Below, one piece after another: positions 9,885 to 17,915 of a stretch of DNA of 64,000 nt (within the stretch, counting starts at the first letter, position 1; each line of letters starts with the position of its first letter). The stretch spans positions 434,001 to 498,000 of the forward strand of contig NZ_JARXYZ010000003.1 of the NCBI RefSeq assembly GCF_029894125.1, written 5' to 3'. The DNA is from Kitasatospora sp. MAA19. Lineage in GTDB: Bacteria; Actinomycetota; Actinomycetes; Streptomycetales; Streptomycetaceae. The translations under genes and the position numbers were made by a program. Under the pieces are notes generated by a model. That model was not told the origin of the DNA. It ran no database searches and saw only the letters and a list, made by a program, of their open reading frames with translations.

Positions 9885-10311
9885 GTGACAGGACCCCTTC
9901 CGTGGCTTTCCAGAATAACACGCTTTTCGGCGCACCCGAAGGGCGTTTTCGCAGGTCAGGGCCGGTCTCGGGGCTTGACAAGGACCCCCATGACGTGCTG
10001 CGACCGATGTTCGAGAGAGGCTTCCCGCAGGTCGGAGGCCGTTCCGGCGCTCAGCGAAACCTTGTGCAACACCCGCGAAACCGTGATTGGATCTTGGGCC
10101 TTCACCGTTTATCGGGCCGTATCCACATCGTTATTCGATCTTGGTCGAAGTCTGTCCCGAGAGTGATCTGGACACGCCACGGATGCGGCCGGACGGCCGC
10201 CCCACGGGCCTCAGGAGTGCGACACGGGGACCACCCCGTGAGGACCGCATAAGTGAGGTCGATAATCTGAGACCTGACCTACCGACACGTGACTTAGGAG
10301 AAGCCGCCGCC
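9885..10311. promoter_or_regulatory. Divergent promoter region carD / lipoprotein
   Basis: 427 bases with no gene. On the minus strand TATTCT about 30 bases before carD is the best -10 candidate. On the plus strand GATAAT at 10261-10266 is a good -10 box about 45 bases before the lipoprotein GTG. A TTGACA at about 9974 has no matching -10. Elsewhere the region is less GC-rich than the genes around it (for instance around 10100-10140). Confidence 0.5.
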
Positions 10312-10986
10312 GTGAGCCGCAGCCTTCGACGCGGCAGCATCGCCGCCATCGCCGCCATCGCCATCGCCTCGCTGTCTTCCTGCGCCGCCGGCAACACGCC
10401 GGACACGCTGCAGGTCAAGCCCGACAACGCGGCGGCAACCCTCGGAACGAACCTCCGGCTGAACAACATCGTGGTCGTCACCGGGGACGAGTCCTCGGGC
10501 GAGCACACCGGTCCCGCCAACGTGACCGTCAACATCTCCAACACCGGCAGCACCCCGGCTGAGCTGCAGTCCATCACCGTCGGAAACGGTGCCACCGCCG
10601 CGTTCACCGACGCGGCGGGCGCCCCGCTGTCCACCATCGTCGTCCCGGCCGGCGGCGCCGTGGCGATCGGCGGCGCCGGCAACCCGTCCGCCAAGGTCGC
10701 CTCGGTCGGTGTCCAGGTCGGCGGCTTCGTCCCGGCCTCGTTCACCTTCAAGGACGGTCAGAAGGTCGACGCCCAGGCCGGTGTGAGCCCCAACAAGGGC
10801 CTCTACCAGGGCTTCGGCCCGACGGCGACCCCGGCCGCCGTGCCCACCAAGGGCGCCACCCCCGCCGCGACCGCCCCGGTCACCGGCAGCACCACCCCGG
10901 CCGCCCCGGCCACCACCGGTGCGGCCACGCCGTCCGGTGCCGCCACCACCCCCGCGGGCGCCACTGCGTCCGCCGGCGCCCACTGA
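10312..10986 (+). CDS. Lipoprotein of unknown function, immunoglobulin-like core
   Basis: 224 residues. A lipoprotein signal is clear: basic start (MSRSLRRG), hydrophobic IAAIAAIAIA and lipobox LSSC with the lipidated cysteine at about residue 24, so the mature protein is anchored on the outer face of the membrane. The next 130 residues read as beta-rich (LRLNNIVVV, ANVTVNISNTG, ASVGVQVGGF), resembling the DUF461/copper-chaperone type of Ig-like lipoprotein only in general shape. The last 60 residues are a Thr/Pro/Ala-rich tail. The GTG at 10312 follows AGGAG at about 11 bases. It sits between carD and the phoP-phoR operon, a position conserved in streptomycetes as far as I recall. Confidence 0.8.
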   Translation: MSRSLRRGSIAAIAAIAIASLSSCAAGNTPDTLQVKPDNAAATLGTNLRLNNIVVVTGDESSGEHTGPANVTVNISNTGSTPAELQSITVGNGATAAFTDAAGAPLSTIVVPAGGAVAIGGAGNPSAKVASVGVQVGGFVPASFTFKDGQKVDAQAGVSPNKGLYQGFGPTATPAAVPTKGATPAATAPVTGSTTPAAPATTGAATPSGAATTPAGATASAGAH

Positions 10987-11037
10987 CGCGCCACCCCGCG
11001 TCCGGCGGGCCCCTCCCGGGCCCGTCGGACGCAACGC

Positions 11038-11073
11038 GAAGGCCCCCTCCGGCAACTGCCGGCGGGGGCCTTC
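11038..11073. terminator. Bidirectional terminator between lipoprotein and phoP
   Basis: GAAGGCCCCC paired with its complement (10 pairs), one mismatch, then five more pairs around loop AACT. It lies between convergent genes. Confidence 0.8.
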
Positions 11074-11095
11074 CGCGTCTGTCCGCGGCCGCGGT

Positions 11096-11791
11096 TTACG
11101 GCTCGAACTTGTAGCCCAGGCCACGGACCGTGACCAGGTAGCGCGGGGCGCCCGGGTCCGGCTCGATCTTGGCCCGCAGGCGCTTCACGTGGACGTCCAG
11201 GGTCTTGGTGTCGCCGACGTAGTCCGCGCCCCAGACCCGGTCGATCAGCTGCATGCGGGTGAGCACCCGGCCCGCGTTGCGCAGCAGCATCTCCAGCAGG
11301 TCGAACTCCTTCAGCGGCAGGTCGACCTTGGCGCCGTCCACGGTCACCACGTGCCGGTCCACGTCCATCCGGACCGGGCCCGCCTCCAGGGCGCCCGGGC
11401 CGCCGCCGTTGTCGCCGGCGCCGCCGTCCTCGCCGCGGCGACGCAGCACCGCGCGGATCCGGGCGACCAGTTCACGGGTGGAGTAGGGCTTGGTGACGTA
11501 GTCGTCCGCACCTATCTCCAGGCCGACCACCTTGTCGATCTCGCTGTCCTTGGCGGTGACCATGATCACCGGGACGTTGGAGCGCACCCGCAGCTGGCGG
11601 CAGACCTCGGTACCCGGCAGGCCCGGCAGCATCAGGTCGAGCAGGACGAGGTCGGCGCCGTTGCGTTCGAACTGCTCCAGTGCGTCGGGGCCGGTGGCGG
11701 CGACGGCCACCTCGAAGCCCTCCTTGCGAAGCATGTACGAGAGGGCGTCGCTGAACGACTCCTCGTCCTCGACCACCAGTACTCGGGTCAC
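11096..11791 (-). CDS. phoP: Response regulator PhoP
   Basis: OmpR-family regulator that, once phosphorylated by PhoR under phosphate starvation, binds PHO boxes and in streptomycetes also represses antibiotic and nitrogen genes. 231 residues. Receiver domain about 1-118: acidic cluster VVEDEES, phospho-acceptor Asp in LVLLDLMLPG, switch Thr in VTAKDSE and Lys in DDYVTKPYS. Winged-helix domain about 135-230, ending in the recognition helix region GDTKTLDVHVKRLRAKIEPD. The start is GTG at 11791, two bases after the phoR stop, so the operon order is phoR-phoP with tight coupling. The linker carries an unusual Gly/Asp-rich stretch (GEDGGAGDNGGG). Confidence 0.93.
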   Translation of the reverse strand: MTRVLVVEDEESFSDALSYMLRKEGFEVAVAATGPDALEQFERNGADLVLLDLMLPGLPGTEVCRQLRVRSNVPVIMVTAKDSEIDKVVGLEIGADDYVTKPYSTRELVARIRAVLRRRGEDGGAGDNGGGPGALEAGPVRMDVDRHVVTVDGAKVDLPLKEFDLLEMLLRNAGRVLTRMQLIDRVWGADYVGDTKTLDVHVKRLRAKIEPDPGAPRYLVTVRGLGYKFEP

Positions 11792-11793
11792 GA

Positions 11794-13167
11794 TCAGGCC
11801 TCCGGGGCAAGCTGGGGGGTTGTGTCTGACAGGGGGTGTTCCCGCTCCCCCGTGGGGAGCGAACGGTCCGCGCGGCCCGTGGTGGCCGTCCGGTCCGAGG
11901 TGAGGGTCTGGGCGTGCCGGTCACGGTCGAGGTCGTCGGTGTCCTCGGCCTCGGGCGCCTGCCCGGCCGGCAGGCGGATGGTGAAGGTCGAACCCTGGCC
12001 CTCGACGCTCCACACCGAGACCGTGCCGCCGTGCGAGGCGGCGACGTGCTTGACGATGGAGAGGCCGAGGCCGGTTCCGCCGGTCGCCCGGGAGCGGGCC
12101 GGGTCGACCCGGTAGAAGCGCTCGAAGACGCGCTCGCGGTCCTTCTCGGAGATGCCGATGCCCTGGTCGGTGACGGAGATCTCGATCAGCTCGCCGTCCG
12201 CCTCCCCGAGCGCCGCGGCGCTGGAGATCCGGCGGGTGGCGATCGCCACCCTGGTGCGGGGCGTGCTGTAGTTGACGGCGTTCTCGACCAGGTTGCCCAG
12301 GGCCGCGGCGAGCTGGCCGCGGTTGCCGTGCAGGTAGAGGCCGGCGATGCCGCCGGCCGTGATCAGGATCTGCTTGGCGGCGGCCTGCTGGCGGCAGCGG
12401 TCGATCGCCTCGGCGATCAGCTCGTCCACCGCGACCGGCTCGGGGTCCACCATCAGCCGGTCGTCCTGCACCCGGGAGAGGTCGATGATCTCCTGGACCA
12501 GGCTGGCCAGCCTGGTCGCCTCGATCTGCATCCGGCCGGCGAAGCGCTGCACCGCCTCCGGGTCGTCGGCCGCGTCGGCGACCGCCTCGGAGAGCAGCGA
12601 CAGGGCGCCGACCGGGGTCTTCAGCTCGTGGCTGACGTTGGCCACGAAGTCCCGGCGGACGGCCTCCACCCGGCGGCGCTCGGTCTGGTCCTCGACCAGC
12701 ACCAGCACCAGCCGGGAGCCCAGCGGGGCGACCCGGACGGAGACCGCGAGCGGCTCGCCCGCACGGGCCACGCCGGGGCGGGGCACCTCCAGTTCGACCT
12801 GGCGGATCTCGCCGTCCCGGCGGGTGGCGCGGGCCAGCGAGAGCATCTGGTCCACGGCGACCGCGCCGCCGCGCACCAGGCCCATCGCGTACGCCGCGGA
12901 GCTGGCCTTGACCACCTCGTCGCCCTCGCCCAGCACGATCGCGCAGGAGCGGAGGACGGAGAGTACGGTGTCCACCCCCGGCGGCAGCGGGGGCTCCGGG
13001 GTGCCGGCGCCCAATCCCTGTTGCCGACCGTGGTGTCTGCTGTTGGTGCCACTGTGCCTGCCCCTGGCCTGCTCGCGCTCGCTCCAGCGGAAGGCGATGG
13101 AGGCCGTGAGGCCGACGCCGAGCCCGGCTATGGCGCAGGCAGCGGCGGCGGCCACGTTCACGTCCAT
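11794..13167 (-). CDS. phoR: Phosphate sensor histidine kinase PhoR
   Basis: Membrane sensor kinase partner of PhoP. 457 residues from the ATG at 13167. One N-terminal hydrophobic segment (about 3-22) is the only clear membrane anchor; a PAS-like region spans about 60-170. The HisKA motif FVANVSHELKTPVGALSLL carries the phosphorylated histidine, and the ATPase domain has the N box (NLVENAVNY), G1 (TDQGIGISEKD), F box (ERFYRVD) and G2 (GGTGLGLSIVKH). TACGCT at 13179-13174 on the minus strand ends six bases before the ATG and there is no SD, so the message is probably leaderless. PHO-box-like repeats lie about 75-115 bases upstream, fitting known autoregulation. The C-terminal 50 residues are Asp/Arg/Thr-rich and look unstructured. 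Confidence 0.93.
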   Translation of the reverse strand: MDVNVAAAAACAIAGLGVGLTASIAFRWSEREQARGRHSGTNSRHHGRQQGLGAGTPEPPLPPGVDTVLSVLRSCAIVLGEGDEVVKASSAAYAMGLVRGGAVAVDQMLSLARATRRDGEIRQVELEVPRPGVARAGEPLAVSVRVAPLGSRLVLVLVEDQTERRRVEAVRRDFVANVSHELKTPVGALSLLSEAVADAADDPEAVQRFAGRMQIEATRLASLVQEIIDLSRVQDDRLMVDPEPVAVDELIAEAIDRCRQQAAAKQILITAGGIAGLYLHGNRGQLAAALGNLVENAVNYSTPRTRVAIATRRISSAAALGEADGELIEISVTDQGIGISEKDRERVFERFYRVDPARSRATGGTGLGLSIVKHVAASHGGTVSVWSVEGQGSTFTIRLPAGQAPEAEDTDDLDRDRHAQTLTSDRTATTGRADRSLPTGEREHPLSDTTPQLAPEA

Positions 13168-13240
13168 GTGGCCAGCGTAAGCGCATGGCCAGGGCACTCC
13201 CCAAGGGGCCGATCAAGGCATCGGCCGCGCGTTGCCGAGA

Positions 13241-13284
13241 ATTCACCTCCACGTGGCCGCCGATTCACCGCACCGGCCGTGCAC
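13241..13284. promoter_or_regulatory. phoP box: Candidate PHO boxes (PhoP operator) between phoR and phoU
   Basis: Two ATTCACC cores begin at 13241 and 13263, exactly 22 bases (two 11-base units) apart, with a degenerate unit between and possibly one after. Streptomyces PHO boxes are 11-base direct repeats of about GTTCACCCGGC, and the phoRP-phoU intergenic region is a known PhoP target. A TACGAT box at 13374-13379 could be the phoU -10. Confidence 0.7.
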
Positions 13285-13474
13285 CGTCGCCCGGACGGCG
13301 CAGAGTTGGCCATGCAGCCCGTGTGGGAGTGGGTGGCGGGCCGGACCACCGGCCGCCGCCTCAGGTGTGCGCGTACGATTCGCGCCACCAGCAGCGGTCA
13401 CCCGAACACCGGAACGACGGTCGGACGGGCCGGCCGGTCGGCACCGCCACCGACACAGCTACTGAGGAGAGAGC

Positions 13475-14155
13475 ATGCGCGACGCGTACCACGAGGAACT
13501 CGATGCGATCGGCGACAGCCTGGTCGAGATGGCCCGGCTGGTCGGCTCGGCACTGGGCCGGGCGACCACCGCACTCCTCGACGCGGACCTGGCGCTGGCG
13601 GAGAGCGTGATCGCCGCCGACCAGAAGATCAACGATCTCCACCACGAGCTGGAGAACCGCGCCATCGACCTGCTCGCCCGCCAGCAGCCGGTCGCCACCG
13701 ACCTGCGCATCGTCGTCACCTCGCTGCGGATGAGCTCCGACCTGGAGCGCTGCGGCGACCTCGCCCGGCACGTCGCCAAGGTCGCGCGGATGCGCTACCC
13801 CGACTCCGCCGTCCCCGGCGACCTCCACTCCACCGTCCTGGAGATGGGCCAGCTCGCCCAGCGCCTGGTGGCCAAGGCCGGTCTGGTGATCGCCACCAAG
13901 GACGTCGACAAGGCCCTGGAGATGGAGCAGGACGACGACGCGATCGACACCCTGCACCGCGAGCTGCTGTCGCACCTGATCGACGACCGCTGGCACCACG
14001 GCATCGAGACGGCCGTCGACATCACCCTGGTCGGCCGCTACTACGAGCGCTTCGCGGACCACGCGGTGTCGGTCGCCAAGCGCGTGGTGTACCTGGTGAC
14101 GGGCGAGCACGTGGCCGAGTTCGTGGCCGCCTCGGAGGCCGCGGCGGCGGAGTGA
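13475..14155 (+). CDS. phoU: Phosphate-signalling regulator PhoU
   Basis: Peripheral protein that links the Pst phosphate importer to PhoR and dampens Pho signalling when phosphate is plentiful. 226 residues forming two PhoU three-helix bundles: DLLARQQPVATDLRIVV with downstream LRMSSDLERCGDLARHV is the metal-binding E/DXXXD region of the first repeat, and VDITLVGRYYERFADHAV the same region of the second. Start ATG at 13475 follows GAGGAGAG at ideal spacing. Divergent from phoRP across the PHO boxes; TACGAT at 13374-13379 without a good -35 suits an activator-dependent promoter. There is no pst operon in the window. Confidence 0.93.
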   Translation: MRDAYHEELDAIGDSLVEMARLVGSALGRATTALLDADLALAESVIAADQKINDLHHELENRAIDLLARQQPVATDLRIVVTSLRMSSDLERCGDLARHVAKVARMRYPDSAVPGDLHSTVLEMGQLAQRLVAKAGLVIATKDVDKALEMEQDDDAIDTLHRELLSHLIDDRWHHGIETAVDITLVGRYYERFADHAVSVAKRVVYLVTGEHVAEFVAASEAAAAE

Positions 14156-14210
14156 CCTCCCGCCGGTGCGGTGCGGTCGCCCGGTCGGGGCTTCGGGGTC
14201 TCCGGGCCTC

Positions 14211-14246
14211 GGGAGTCCCGGGAGTCCCGGGAGTCCCGGGAGTTCC
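14211..14246. repeat. Four 9-bp tandem repeats after phoU
   Basis: GGGAGTCCC three times perfectly and once as GGGAGTTCC. Each unit is itself nearly palindromic, so the array could fold into hairpins and may help end phoU transcription. Confidence 0.8.
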
Positions 14247-14432
14247 GGAGCATGGGGCTCCGAGGGGCGGCCGCTCACTCCGAGGGCGGGTAAACCCGTG
14301 ACGGGGGTGGTGGGGGCGCACGACGTCCCGTACGCCCCACCACTGCGCGCCTGTTGACGCTCCCTCCGATCGGCGGCTTCACTCGAAGCTGTAGGCACCG
14401 AAGTGTGCCCGTCACAAGGAGGGTTCAGCACG

Positions 14433-14612
14433 ATGAAGGCCAACCCGACCCGACCGACACCGGCACACGACACCGTCGCGCCGCCCTCCCCGAAGCTGCT
14501 GCCCGTCCTCGCGGCCGGCTGCGGCTGTGGCCCGGGCTGCGGCTGCGGCTGCCAGTCCGGCGCGCCCTGCCAGTGCGGCGGCGCGGACGGCGGCTGCTGC
14601 GGCGGCCACTGA
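14433..14612 (+). CDS. Small cysteine-rich, metallothionein-like protein
   Basis: 59 residues with nine cysteines at 30, 32, 36, 38, 40, 46, 48, 55 and 56, ending GGH. The tail reads CGCGPGCGCGCQSG then APCQCGG then CCGGH: dense C-X-C and C-C pairs separated by Gly, the arrangement of metal-thiolate proteins. Residues 1-28 are Pro/Thr/Ala-rich without a signal peptide, so it is probably cytoplasmic. The ATG at 14433 has a strong AGGAGG nine bases upstream. It stands alone between phoU and the LPMO gene, ending just before a hairpin. I infer metal binding (Zn, Cu or Cd) from composition only; a RiPP precursor is less likely because no modifying enzyme is nearby. Confidence 0.75.
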   Translation: MKANPTRPTPAHDTVAPPSPKLLPVLAAGCGCGPGCGCGCQSGAPCQCGGADGGCCGGH

Positions 14613-14615
14613 GCC

Positions 14616-14639
14616 GGGCCGCCGCGAGGGCGGCGGCCC
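14616..14639. terminator. Terminator after the Cys-rich gene
   Basis: Ten perfect pairs (GGGCCGCCGC and complement) around loop GAGG, four bases after the stop codon. Confidence 0.75.
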
Positions 14640-14647
14640 CGGGGGTT

Positions 14648-14689
14648 CCGGGGTGCACGGCCGCCGCGGGAGACGGGCGTGCACCCCGG
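14648..14689. terminator. Second hairpin, probably terminating the LPMO gene
   Basis: Twelve perfect pairs 14648-14659 / 14678-14689 (CCGGGGTGCACG and complement) with an 18-base loop, 33 bases beyond the LPMO stop on the minus strand. Confidence 0.65.
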
Positions 14690-14721
14690 TCTTCCGCCGG
14701 CCGTGAGCCCGGCGGGATCCG

Positions 14722-15309
14722 TCAGAACTGGACGTCGGTGCAGGAGTAGAAGGCGTTCCCGGTGTCGGCGATCTCCCACACCGAGACGACCACCTGGTGG
14801 CCGGTCCGCCCGCTCGGGACGGTCGCGGTGTGGCTGACCGTGCTCGGCACCTGACGGCCGTTGTAGGGGACGGTCAGGAACGGCGTCAGCTCCAGGCTCG
14901 ACCGGGTGATCGGCTGACTGGCGTCGTAGCCCGGCTTGGTCAGGTAGTACGTGAAGCTCGTGGTCGCGTGCCGGGCGGTGAACGTCCAGGTGAAGGTGAG
15001 CTGCTGCCCCGCCGTCACCGGCGTGGTCGGCCAGGCGCCGCCGCGCGGGTCGTCCAGTTCGGCGAAGCGCGAGTTCCCGCCGGCGCAGATGGTGCCGTCG
15101 GACGGGCCGGCGGCCGGGAAGCCCTTCGGGCCCTCGACGCTCTGCGGCTCCCACTGGATCTCACCGCAGTCGGCGACGACCTCCGCGCCGCACAGGGCGG
15201 CCCGGCTGGGCGGCGTCGAGATGTACCCGTGGGACTGCGCCGGGAGCGCGAAGGTGAGCGGTATCGCGAGCGCGGCGACCGCCGCCCCGACGATGTGGCG
15301 TGTGCGCAT
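14722..15309 (-). CDS. Secreted AA10 lytic polysaccharide monooxygenase (chitin/cellulose-active)
   Basis: Copper enzyme that oxidatively cleaves chains in crystalline chitin or cellulose. 195 residues. A signal peptide (MRTRHIVGAAVAALAIP, cleavage after AQS) leaves His27 as the mature N-terminus; His27 and His114 (TARHATTSF) form the histidine brace, and Phe187 in NAFYSCTDVQF is the axial residue. It has a catalytic domain only, without a carbohydrate-binding module. Start ATG at 15309 follows GGAGGAG; an upstream in-frame ATG would place 30 charged residues before the signal peptide. The promoter carries TTGACG-18-TACCGT and a DasR-like operator overlapping the -35, so induction by chitin breakdown products is likely. 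Chitin is more likely than cellulose given that operator. Confidence 0.92.
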   Translation of the reverse strand: MRTRHIVGAAVAALAIPLTFALPAQSHGYISTPPSRAALCGAEVVADCGEIQWEPQSVEGPKGFPAAGPSDGTICAGGNSRFAELDDPRGGAWPTTPVTAGQQLTFTWTFTARHATTSFTYYLTKPGYDASQPITRSSLELTPFLTVPYNGRQVPSTVSHTATVPSGRTGHQVVVSVWEIADTGNAFYSCTDVQF

Positions 15310-15422
15310 GGTGCTCCTCCGTGGGGGTGGATGGAGAGTGCGCCGGGGCGCAGACGCGCGCGTGGGGTACGGCGGCCAGGACAGGGGGATCCTTGGCATG
15401 CCTGCGCCAGTCCGGTGACCTC

Positions 15423-15452
15423 ACGGTAGGAGCCGACACCGCCACCCGTCAA
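15423..15452 (-). promoter_or_regulatory. LPMO gene promoter
   Basis: On the minus strand TTGACG (15452-15447) and TACCGT (15428-15423) are 18 bases apart, a good match to the principal sigma factor consensus, and point toward the LPMO start 114 bases further on. Confidence 0.65.
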
Positions 15453-15466
15453 TGGTCTGAACCATT
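15451..15466. promoter_or_regulatory. dre: DasR-responsive element (dre)-like operator
   Basis: AATGGTCTGAACCATT: perfect six-base arms around CTGA. It matches 12 of 16 positions of the published dre consensus ACTGGTCTAGACCACT, including the whole TGGTCT and ACCA blocks. Its edge overlaps the -35 hexamer of the LPMO promoter, a repressing position. DasR is the GlcNAc-responsive GntR regulator of chitin use in streptomycetes. Confidence 0.75.
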
Positions 15467-15530
15467 CTCGTGGCCGTCAACTCATTGGCCAGGCGGGCCA
15501 GTTGACGCAGGGGTGGGGTGGACACGCGAA

Positions 15531-15567
15531 GGCCCCCCACCGGCACCGGAAGCGCTGGTGGGGGGCC
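15531..15567. terminator. Terminator of gpmA
   Basis: Eleven perfect pairs (GGCCCCCCACC and complement) with a 15-base loop, 16 bases after the gpmA stop on the minus strand. Confidence 0.75.
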
Positions 15568-15582
15568 GTAGCGGCAAGCGGC

Positions 15583-16341
15583 CTACTTCTTGCCCTGGTT
15601 CTTGACCGCCTCGATGGCGGCGGCGGCGGCCTCCGCGTCGAGGTAGCGGCCGCCCGTGGTGACGGGCTTGAAGTCGGCGTCGAGCTCGTACACCAGCGGG
15701 ATGCCGGTCGGGATGTTCAGGCCCGCGATGGCCTCGTCGGAGATGCCGTCGAGGTGCTTGACCAGCGCGCGCAGGCTGTTGCCGTGGGCGGTGACCAGGA
15801 CGGTCTTGCCGGCGGCGAGGTCCGGGACGATGGCGTCGTACCAGTACGGGAGCATCCGCTCGACGACGTCCTTCAGGCACTCGGTGCGCGGACGCAGCTC
15901 GCTCGGAATCTCCGCGTAGCGGGCGTCACCGGCCTGCGAGTACTCGGCGTCATCGGCCAGCACCGGCGGCGGGGTGTCGTACGAGCGGCGCCACAGCTGG
16001 AACTGCTCCTCGCCGAACTCGGCCAGGGTCTGGGCCTTGTCCTTGCCCTGGAGCGCGCCGTAGTGCCGCTCGTTCAGGCGCCAGCTGCGGTTGACCGGGA
16101 TCCAGTGGCGGTCGGCCTTGTCCAGGGCGATCTGCGAGGTGCGGATCGCGCGACGCAGCAGCGAGGTGTGCAGCACATCGGGGAGCAGACCCTCGGCGGC
16201 GAGGAGCTCGCCACCGCGCGCGGCCTCCTTCTCACCCTTCTCGTTGAGGTCGACGTCGACCCAACCGGTGAACAGGTTCTTCTGGTTCCACTGGCTCTCG
16301 CCGTGGCGGAGCAGGATGAGTCGGTACGTCGTGTCAGCCAT
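15583..16341 (-). CDS. gpmA: 2,3-bisphosphoglycerate-dependent phosphoglycerate mutase
   Basis: Interconverts 3- and 2-phosphoglycerate in glycolysis and gluconeogenesis. 252 residues, normal for the dPGM family. The phosphohistidine motif [13 protein letters not shown] opens the protein; substrate contacts FTGWVDVDL and [11 protein letters not shown] with the acid-base glutamate, and the second catalytic histidine in [11 protein letters not shown], are all intact. The start ATG at 16341 gives the usual [14 protein letters not shown]. Monocistronic: its terminator lies just downstream and an MFS gene diverges upstream. Confidence 0.95.
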   Translation of the reverse strand: MADTTYRLILLRHGESQWNQKNLFTGWVDVDLNEKGEKEAARGGELLAAEGLLPDVLHTSLLRRAIRTSQIALDKADRHWIPVNRSWRLNERHYGALQGKDKAQTLAEFGEEQFQLWRRSYDTPPPVLADDAEYSQAGDARYAEIPSELRPRTECLKDVVERMLPYWYDAIVPDLAAGKTVLVTAHGNSLRALVKHLDGISDEAIAGLNIPTGIPLVYELDADFKPVTTGGRYLDAEAAAAAIEAVKNQGKK

Positions 16342-16451
16342 GGCCCCAGCTTAGTGGAGGCCCGAAAACCGCTGGTCGGGACCTTCTACCCGTGGGTAAT
16401 GTGTGCTCCGCTTATCCACCACTTACAAGCGTCGGCTGACCGGACCTGCCC

Positions 16452-17813
16452 ATGCCGTTCAGCGAACGCCCGCCCCCGGGAGCCCCCCACATGCTCTTCA
16501 CGCTGGTCACCAACCCCCGGATCCGAAGAATGGTGCAGGAGACGGCGGGCGGGTTGCCACGGCAGTTCTGGTGGCTCTGGGTCTCGACGCTGGTCAACCG
16601 GCTCGGCGCCTTCGTGGTCACCTTCTTGGCGCTCTACCTCACCAGCAGCCGGGGGTACTCGGCCTCCTACGCGGGCCTGGTCGCCTCCCTGTTCGGCCTC
16701 GGCGCGGCGGTCTCGTCGATCGTCGCGGGCGTGCTGACCGACCGGATCGGGCGCCGGCCGACCCTGGTCGGCGCCCAGCTCGGCACCGCCCTGTTCACCG
16801 CCGCGCTCGGCTTCACGGACGGTCAGGTCGCGATCGCCGTGGTGGCCTTCCTGGTCGGCTTCTGCAACAACGCCACCCGCCCGGCCATCTCGGCGATCAT
16901 CGCGGACATCGTCCCGGCCGCCGACCGGGTCCGCGCCTACTCGCTGAACTTCTGGGCGATCAATCTGGGCTTCGGCCTCTCCTCGGCCGTCGCCGGCCTG
17001 ATCGCCACCCAGGGCTACCTCACGCTGTTCCTGCTGGACGCGGTCTCCACCCTGCTCTGCGCGGTGGTGATCTTCGTCAAGATCCCGGAGACCAAGCCCG
17101 ACGCCCCGGCCGCGCAGGCCGACGCCCCGGCGGTCGGCCTCGTCACGGTGATCCGCGACCGCCGCTTCATGTCGGTGGTCGGGCTCACCCTGCTGCTCGC
17201 CCTGGTGATGCAGCAGGCCTCCACCACGCTCCCCGTGGACATGGGCGAGCAGGGAATCACGTCCTCCCAGTACGGCCTGGTCATCGGCCTGAACGGGCTG
17301 CTGATCGTGCTGCTGCAGATCCCGCTCACCCGGTGGGTCGAGGGCCGCAGCCGGACGGCCATGCTGGCAGCCGCCGCGCTGCTCATCGGCTGGGGATTCG
17401 GGATGACGGCCCTGGCCGGGTCGTCCGCGTGGCTCTACGCCCTCACCGTGGCGGTCTGGACGGTCGGGGAGATCCTCTACACGCCGACCCTGATGGGCCT
17501 GGTCGCCGAGCTGTCGCCGACCCATGCGCGCGGCCGCTACCAGGGCGTCTACTCGCTCTCCTGGTCGCTCGCCTTGTTCCTCGGCCCGGCCGTGGGCGGT
17601 GTGGTGCTGGACCACGCCGGTGGCGGGGTGCTGTGGGGCGCGTGCGGGGTGTGCGGCACGGTCGCCGCCGCCGGATACGCGGTGCTGGGGCGGCGCACCG
17701 GGGCCGCGGCGGACGGCGGTCCGTTCGAAGCCGTGGAGGCCGTGGAGGTGGCGGTGCCCGCCGCCGAGGTGGCCGTGCCCGCCGTGGAGGGGAAGGCCCC
17801 GGCGGGCGCCTGA
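16452..17813 (+). CDS. Major facilitator superfamily transporter (drug-efflux type)
   Basis: 453 residues with about 12 hydrophobic segments starting near residue 40 (FWWLWVSTLVNRLGAFVV). The motif between helices 2 and 3, GVLTDRIGRRPTLVG, is the canonical DHA-type loop, and GALGF-like and PAISAIIADIVPAADR stretches fit multidrug/H+ antiporters of the DHA1 kind. The C-terminal 40 residues are acidic and repetitive (EAVEAVEVAVPAAEVAVP). The substrate is unknown. It starts at ATG 16452 within a Pro-rich leader; the second in-frame ATG (residue 14, MLFTLV) is an alternative start. Divergent from gpmA. Confidence 0.85.
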   Translation: MPFSERPPPGAPHMLFTLVTNPRIRRMVQETAGGLPRQFWWLWVSTLVNRLGAFVVTFLALYLTSSRGYSASYAGLVASLFGLGAAVSSIVAGVLTDRIGRRPTLVGAQLGTALFTAALGFTDGQVAIAVVAFLVGFCNNATRPAISAIIADIVPAADRVRAYSLNFWAINLGFGLSSAVAGLIATQGYLTLFLLDAVSTLLCAVVIFVKIPETKPDAPAAQADAPAVGLVTVIRDRRFMSVVGLTLLLALVMQQASTTLPVDMGEQGITSSQYGLVIGLNGLLIVLLQIPLTRWVEGRSRTAMLAAAALLIGWGFGMTALAGSSAWLYALTVAVWTVGEILYTPTLMGLVAELSPTHARGRYQGVYSLSWSLALFLGPAVGGVVLDHAGGGVLWGACGVCGTVAAAGYAVLGRRTGAAADGGPFEAVEAVEVAVPAAEVAVPAVEGKAPAGA

Positions 17814-17855
17814 CGCCGGGGACGGCCCGCCGACCGCGGCCGGACGGCCCCGGTC

Positions 17856-17915
17856 GGTCGGCCGCGGTTCGGTCGGCCGCGGTTCGGTCGGCCGCGGTTC
17901 AGTCGGCCGCGGGGG
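17856..17915. repeat. 15-bp tandem repeat spanning the end of the YbjN gene
   Basis: GGTCGGCCGCGGTTC at 17856, 17871 and 17886, then a diverged copy at 17901. The last copies contain the stop codon of the minus-strand gene, so its 3' end has been duplicated outward. Confidence 0.8.

Noticed and set aside
11836-14301. An 821-residue frame opposite phoR and through phoU
   Set aside because: PhoR and PhoU motifs are clear in the other frames; this one has no protein-like features.
14433-14612. RiPP precursor peptide
   Set aside because: Cysteine-rich core is suggestive, but there is no modifying enzyme, protease or transporter nearby; metal binding is simpler.
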